DNA of 64,000 nt, from NCBI GenBank assembly GCA_905221605.1, contig CAJNDS010001001.1, forward strand, positions 62,001 to 126,000, read 5' to 3'. This document shows, in pieces, positions 62,746 through 64,000 of this stretch. The stretch's first letter is position 1. Every line of letters begins with the position of its first letter. Under the pieces are notes generated by a model. That model was not told where the DNA came from, searched no databases, and was given only the letters and a program-made list of their open reading frames with translations. A program made the position numbers and the translations under genes. The DNA comes from Symbiodinium natans (Eukaryota; Sar; Dinophyceae; Suessiales; Symbiodiniaceae).

Positions 62746-62963
62746 GCCCAAGTACCCTAAACCCTAAACCCTAAACCCTAAACCCTAAACCCTAACCCCG
62801 CACATCATACATAAGACCCTGCTTTAGTCTTCTCGGGTTTCTCCGGAATCTAGTTTAGCCAGCCTGAGGCGGCTGGCTTTGCCCCCCGTCCCCTGCCCTG
62901 TAATAGAGTTTAGGGTTTAGGGTTTAGGGTTTAGGGTTTAGAGGTTTACCGGTCTACCCTAAC

Positions 62964-63056
62964 GAACCTACATTTTTGTAGGTTCTTAGTCTAAAGCACA
63001 TATTCTGATTCCTGGGTAACCTACAAAACAGCAGGTTTTGGTTTCTTAAGGGAGCG
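62964..63056. mobile_element. Family F element
   Basis: GAACCTACATTTTTGTAGG and ACAGCAGGTTTTGGTTTCTT, core TTCTGATTCCTGGGTAACC. Confidence 0.6.
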
Positions 63057-63190
63057 ATTAGGGTAGGGGTAGGGTTTAGGCAGTATGTCAGCATCTAGTT
63101 CAAGTATATGGGGAGCTTTCAGTTCTCGAAACCCTTAAACCCTAAACCCTAAACCAAAAACCCCCCTATGGACCCTAACAATTAAACACT

Positions 63191-63291
63191 TAGGATGTTC
63201 CCCCCTTATACTAAGAGTCCCTAGTAGGGATTATCGTACCCCCTATTATCACCCCTATTCAGGACTGTTAGTATAAGGGGGAACATCCCAA
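63191..63291. mobile_element. Family A element abutting a CCCTAAA array
   Basis: TAGGATGTTCCCCCCTTATA and TATAAGGGGGAACATCCCAA; a CCCTAAA array begins at the very next base. Confidence 0.8.
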
Positions 63292-63342
63292 CCCTAAACC
63301 CTAAACCCTAAACCCTAAAGCCTGAAGGGGATCGTGGGTGCA

Positions 63343-63423
63343 TCTCAGGTGCCGCGCAGCTTGTGAGCGCCACTTGGCGAGCAGCCGCTCGCCAAGACAG
63401 ACCAAAGCCTCCGTATTGGTGAC
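63343..63423 (-). CDS. Unidentified exon, minus strand
   Basis: After a GTAG| acceptor the frame reads VTNTEALVCLGERLLAKWRS then QAARHLRC, an amphipathic helix-like stretch with good codon use. Neighbouring frames are also open but less protein-like. It may share a gene with the exon at 63559-63651. Confidence 0.45.
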
Positions 63424-63558
63424 CTACCCTAAGCGTGAAACCCAAAAGTTCGAGGGTTTCGGGTTCAGGGTTTAGGGTTGGGGGAACCTACCCCCAGAAA
63501 AATTGGAAAGATAAACCCTGAACCCTAAACCATAAACCCTAAACCCTCTCTAGGTCCT

Positions 63559-63651
63559 AGATGGCCCGACCACTGCCGCCCGAGAATCGCAGGTGCCGCT
63601 GCCGACCAGGACAGCCTTGACTCCCACTCCTGGTCGCTTTGAGCAGTACTT
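63559..63651 (-). CDS. Unidentified exon behind a D-element acceptor
   Basis: The D-element tip reads CTCCAAG| on the minus strand and leads into TAC TGC: YCSKRPGVGVKAVLVGSGTC then DSRAAVVGPSRT before TAG. The layout (CCAAG|TA) equals that at the 32.0-kb KH exon. The protein is unknown. Confidence 0.45.
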
Positions 63652-63800
63652 GGAGTTTAGGGTTGGGATGTTCACCCTTGGGCGAAAAGTCCTTAAATCG
63701 GGATTGCAATAGGCTTTCTATACAGTCCCTACTAATGAGTTTTTGTATAAAGGGGGAACATCCCAAGTTTTGGGGGTACTTCGAAGCAAGGAAGATGCAA
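63652..63800 (-). mobile_element. Family D element split by a family A insertion
   Basis: CTTGGAGTTTAGGG lies before and GTTTTGGGGGTACTTCGAAG after the A element at 63663-63766; the second part matches the 41946 D copy (GTGGGTACTTCGAAG). Confidence 0.7.
63663..63766. mobile_element. Family A element nested in a D element
   Basis: TTGGGATGTTCACCCTTG and AAAGGGGGAACATCCCAA. The flanks GTTTAGGG (63655-63662) and GTTTTGGG (63767-63774) match at seven of eight bases, as expected for an aged 8-bp duplication. Confidence 0.8.
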
Positions 63801-63890
63801 ATGTCGACGCAGCCCTTCTAGAGGACAAAGGTTGCAGGGCCCTAGACCTGCGACCTCAACCTTTTTCGGGGTCGAGACCTAGACCCAAGA

Positions 63891-63996
63891 GTAGTTTAGG
63901 GTTAAGAAAAGTGCCGTTTTTTGGTTTAAAGGGGTTTATGAGTGACCCTAAACCCTAAACAACAAGGGAATAAGGGCCCACTCTGCGTCCTATTCA
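63891..63996 (+). mobile_element. Family G element with CCCTAAA units inside
   Basis: AAGAGTAGTTTAGGG, GTGCCGTTTTTTGG, AAAGGGG and CACTCTGCGTCCTATT are the G landmarks. CCCTAAACCCTAAAC at 63945-63959 stands where other copies read an A-rich spacer. Confidence 0.6.
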
Positions 63997-64000
63997 GTCG

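Larger units (their letters stand above)
1..64000. repeat. Interstitial TTTAGGG/CCCTAAA arrays, window-wide
   Basis: The plant/dinoflagellate telomere heptamer recurs in both orientations throughout. Near-perfect blocks of about 9-17 units lie at about 8478-8573, 8922-9005, 25912-26033, 26342-26419, 31156-31254, 42058-42134, 42564-42666, 49709-49803, 51768-51881, 55914-56010, 56107-56178, 60277-60369 and 61333-61407. Shorter ones include 691-737, 1231-1271, 2348-2412, 3169-3222, 7069-7161, 10115-10180, 10863-10920, 12964-13028, 15034-15100, 24430-24492, 27222-27278, 41156-41225, 41304-41400, 43603-43710, 46012-46066, 57442-57510 and 58645-58727. Decayed units (CCCTGAA, CCCCAAA, CCCTCAA) fill many gaps. 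The window is therefore not a chromosome end: the arrays alternate with exons and change orientation repeatedly. Confidence 0.95.

Noticed and set aside
1-64000. The telomere-type arrays as a chromosome end
   Set aside because: They occur throughout in both orientations and alternate with exons and elements; no terminal block is seen at either edge.

Overview
The window looks like nuclear DNA of a dinoflagellate. Other microalgae with TTTAGGG telomeres and introner-type introns, such as pelagophytes or prasinophytes, are the main alternative. Support: (1) several dozen interstitial arrays of the TTTAGGG/CCCTAAA telomere heptamer at every scale; (2) genes cut into small exons, almost all readable on the minus strand, matching the one-way gene clusters of dinoflagellates; (3) introns with GC as well as GT donors; (4) a PPR protein and a multi-KH RNA-binding protein. 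I found no rRNA, tRNA, CRISPR, operon or bacterial feature. Only one long intact ORF is clearly a protein; the other genes were assembled by eye from short exons.

Layout. 0-9 kb: telomere-type arrays and short inverted-repeat elements with a few weak exons. 9.0-12.9 kb: an ANKRD13-like gene (minus), seven exons whose phases all agree, with six introns, five of them short elements bounded by direct repeats. 13-22 kb: sparse exons, homopolymer runs, a 47-bp-arm hairpin and two old degenerate tandem arrays. 22.6-24.1 kb: PPR-like gene (minus). 25-27.5 kb: repeats and a 317-bp segmental duplication. 28-32 kb (perhaps to 39 kb): multi-KH gene (minus). 39.9-42.7 kb, 43.7-45 kb and 46-48 kb: unidentified minus-strand exon clusters. 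50.8 kb: a plus-strand exon. 51.6-52.7 kb: minus exons including a membrane helix. 55-60.3 kb: a serine beta-lactamase-like (PF00144) gene (minus). 61-64 kb: further minus exons and nested elements.

The unifying theme is an intron-making system. At least twelve families of roughly 90-130 bp elements with inverted-repeat ends are scattered through the window, here called A to R. In the ANKRD13 gene, removing one element plus one copy of its flanking 4-bp repeat restores the reading frame each time, so the repeat itself supplies the donor (GT or GC) and the element supplies the acceptor AG. In at least ten copies from seven or more families a CCCTAAA array sits between the element's arms, and in several genes the telomere repeat itself appears to supply the 3' splice site (TTTAG|G). 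Exon boundaries are by-eye inferences and need transcript data.
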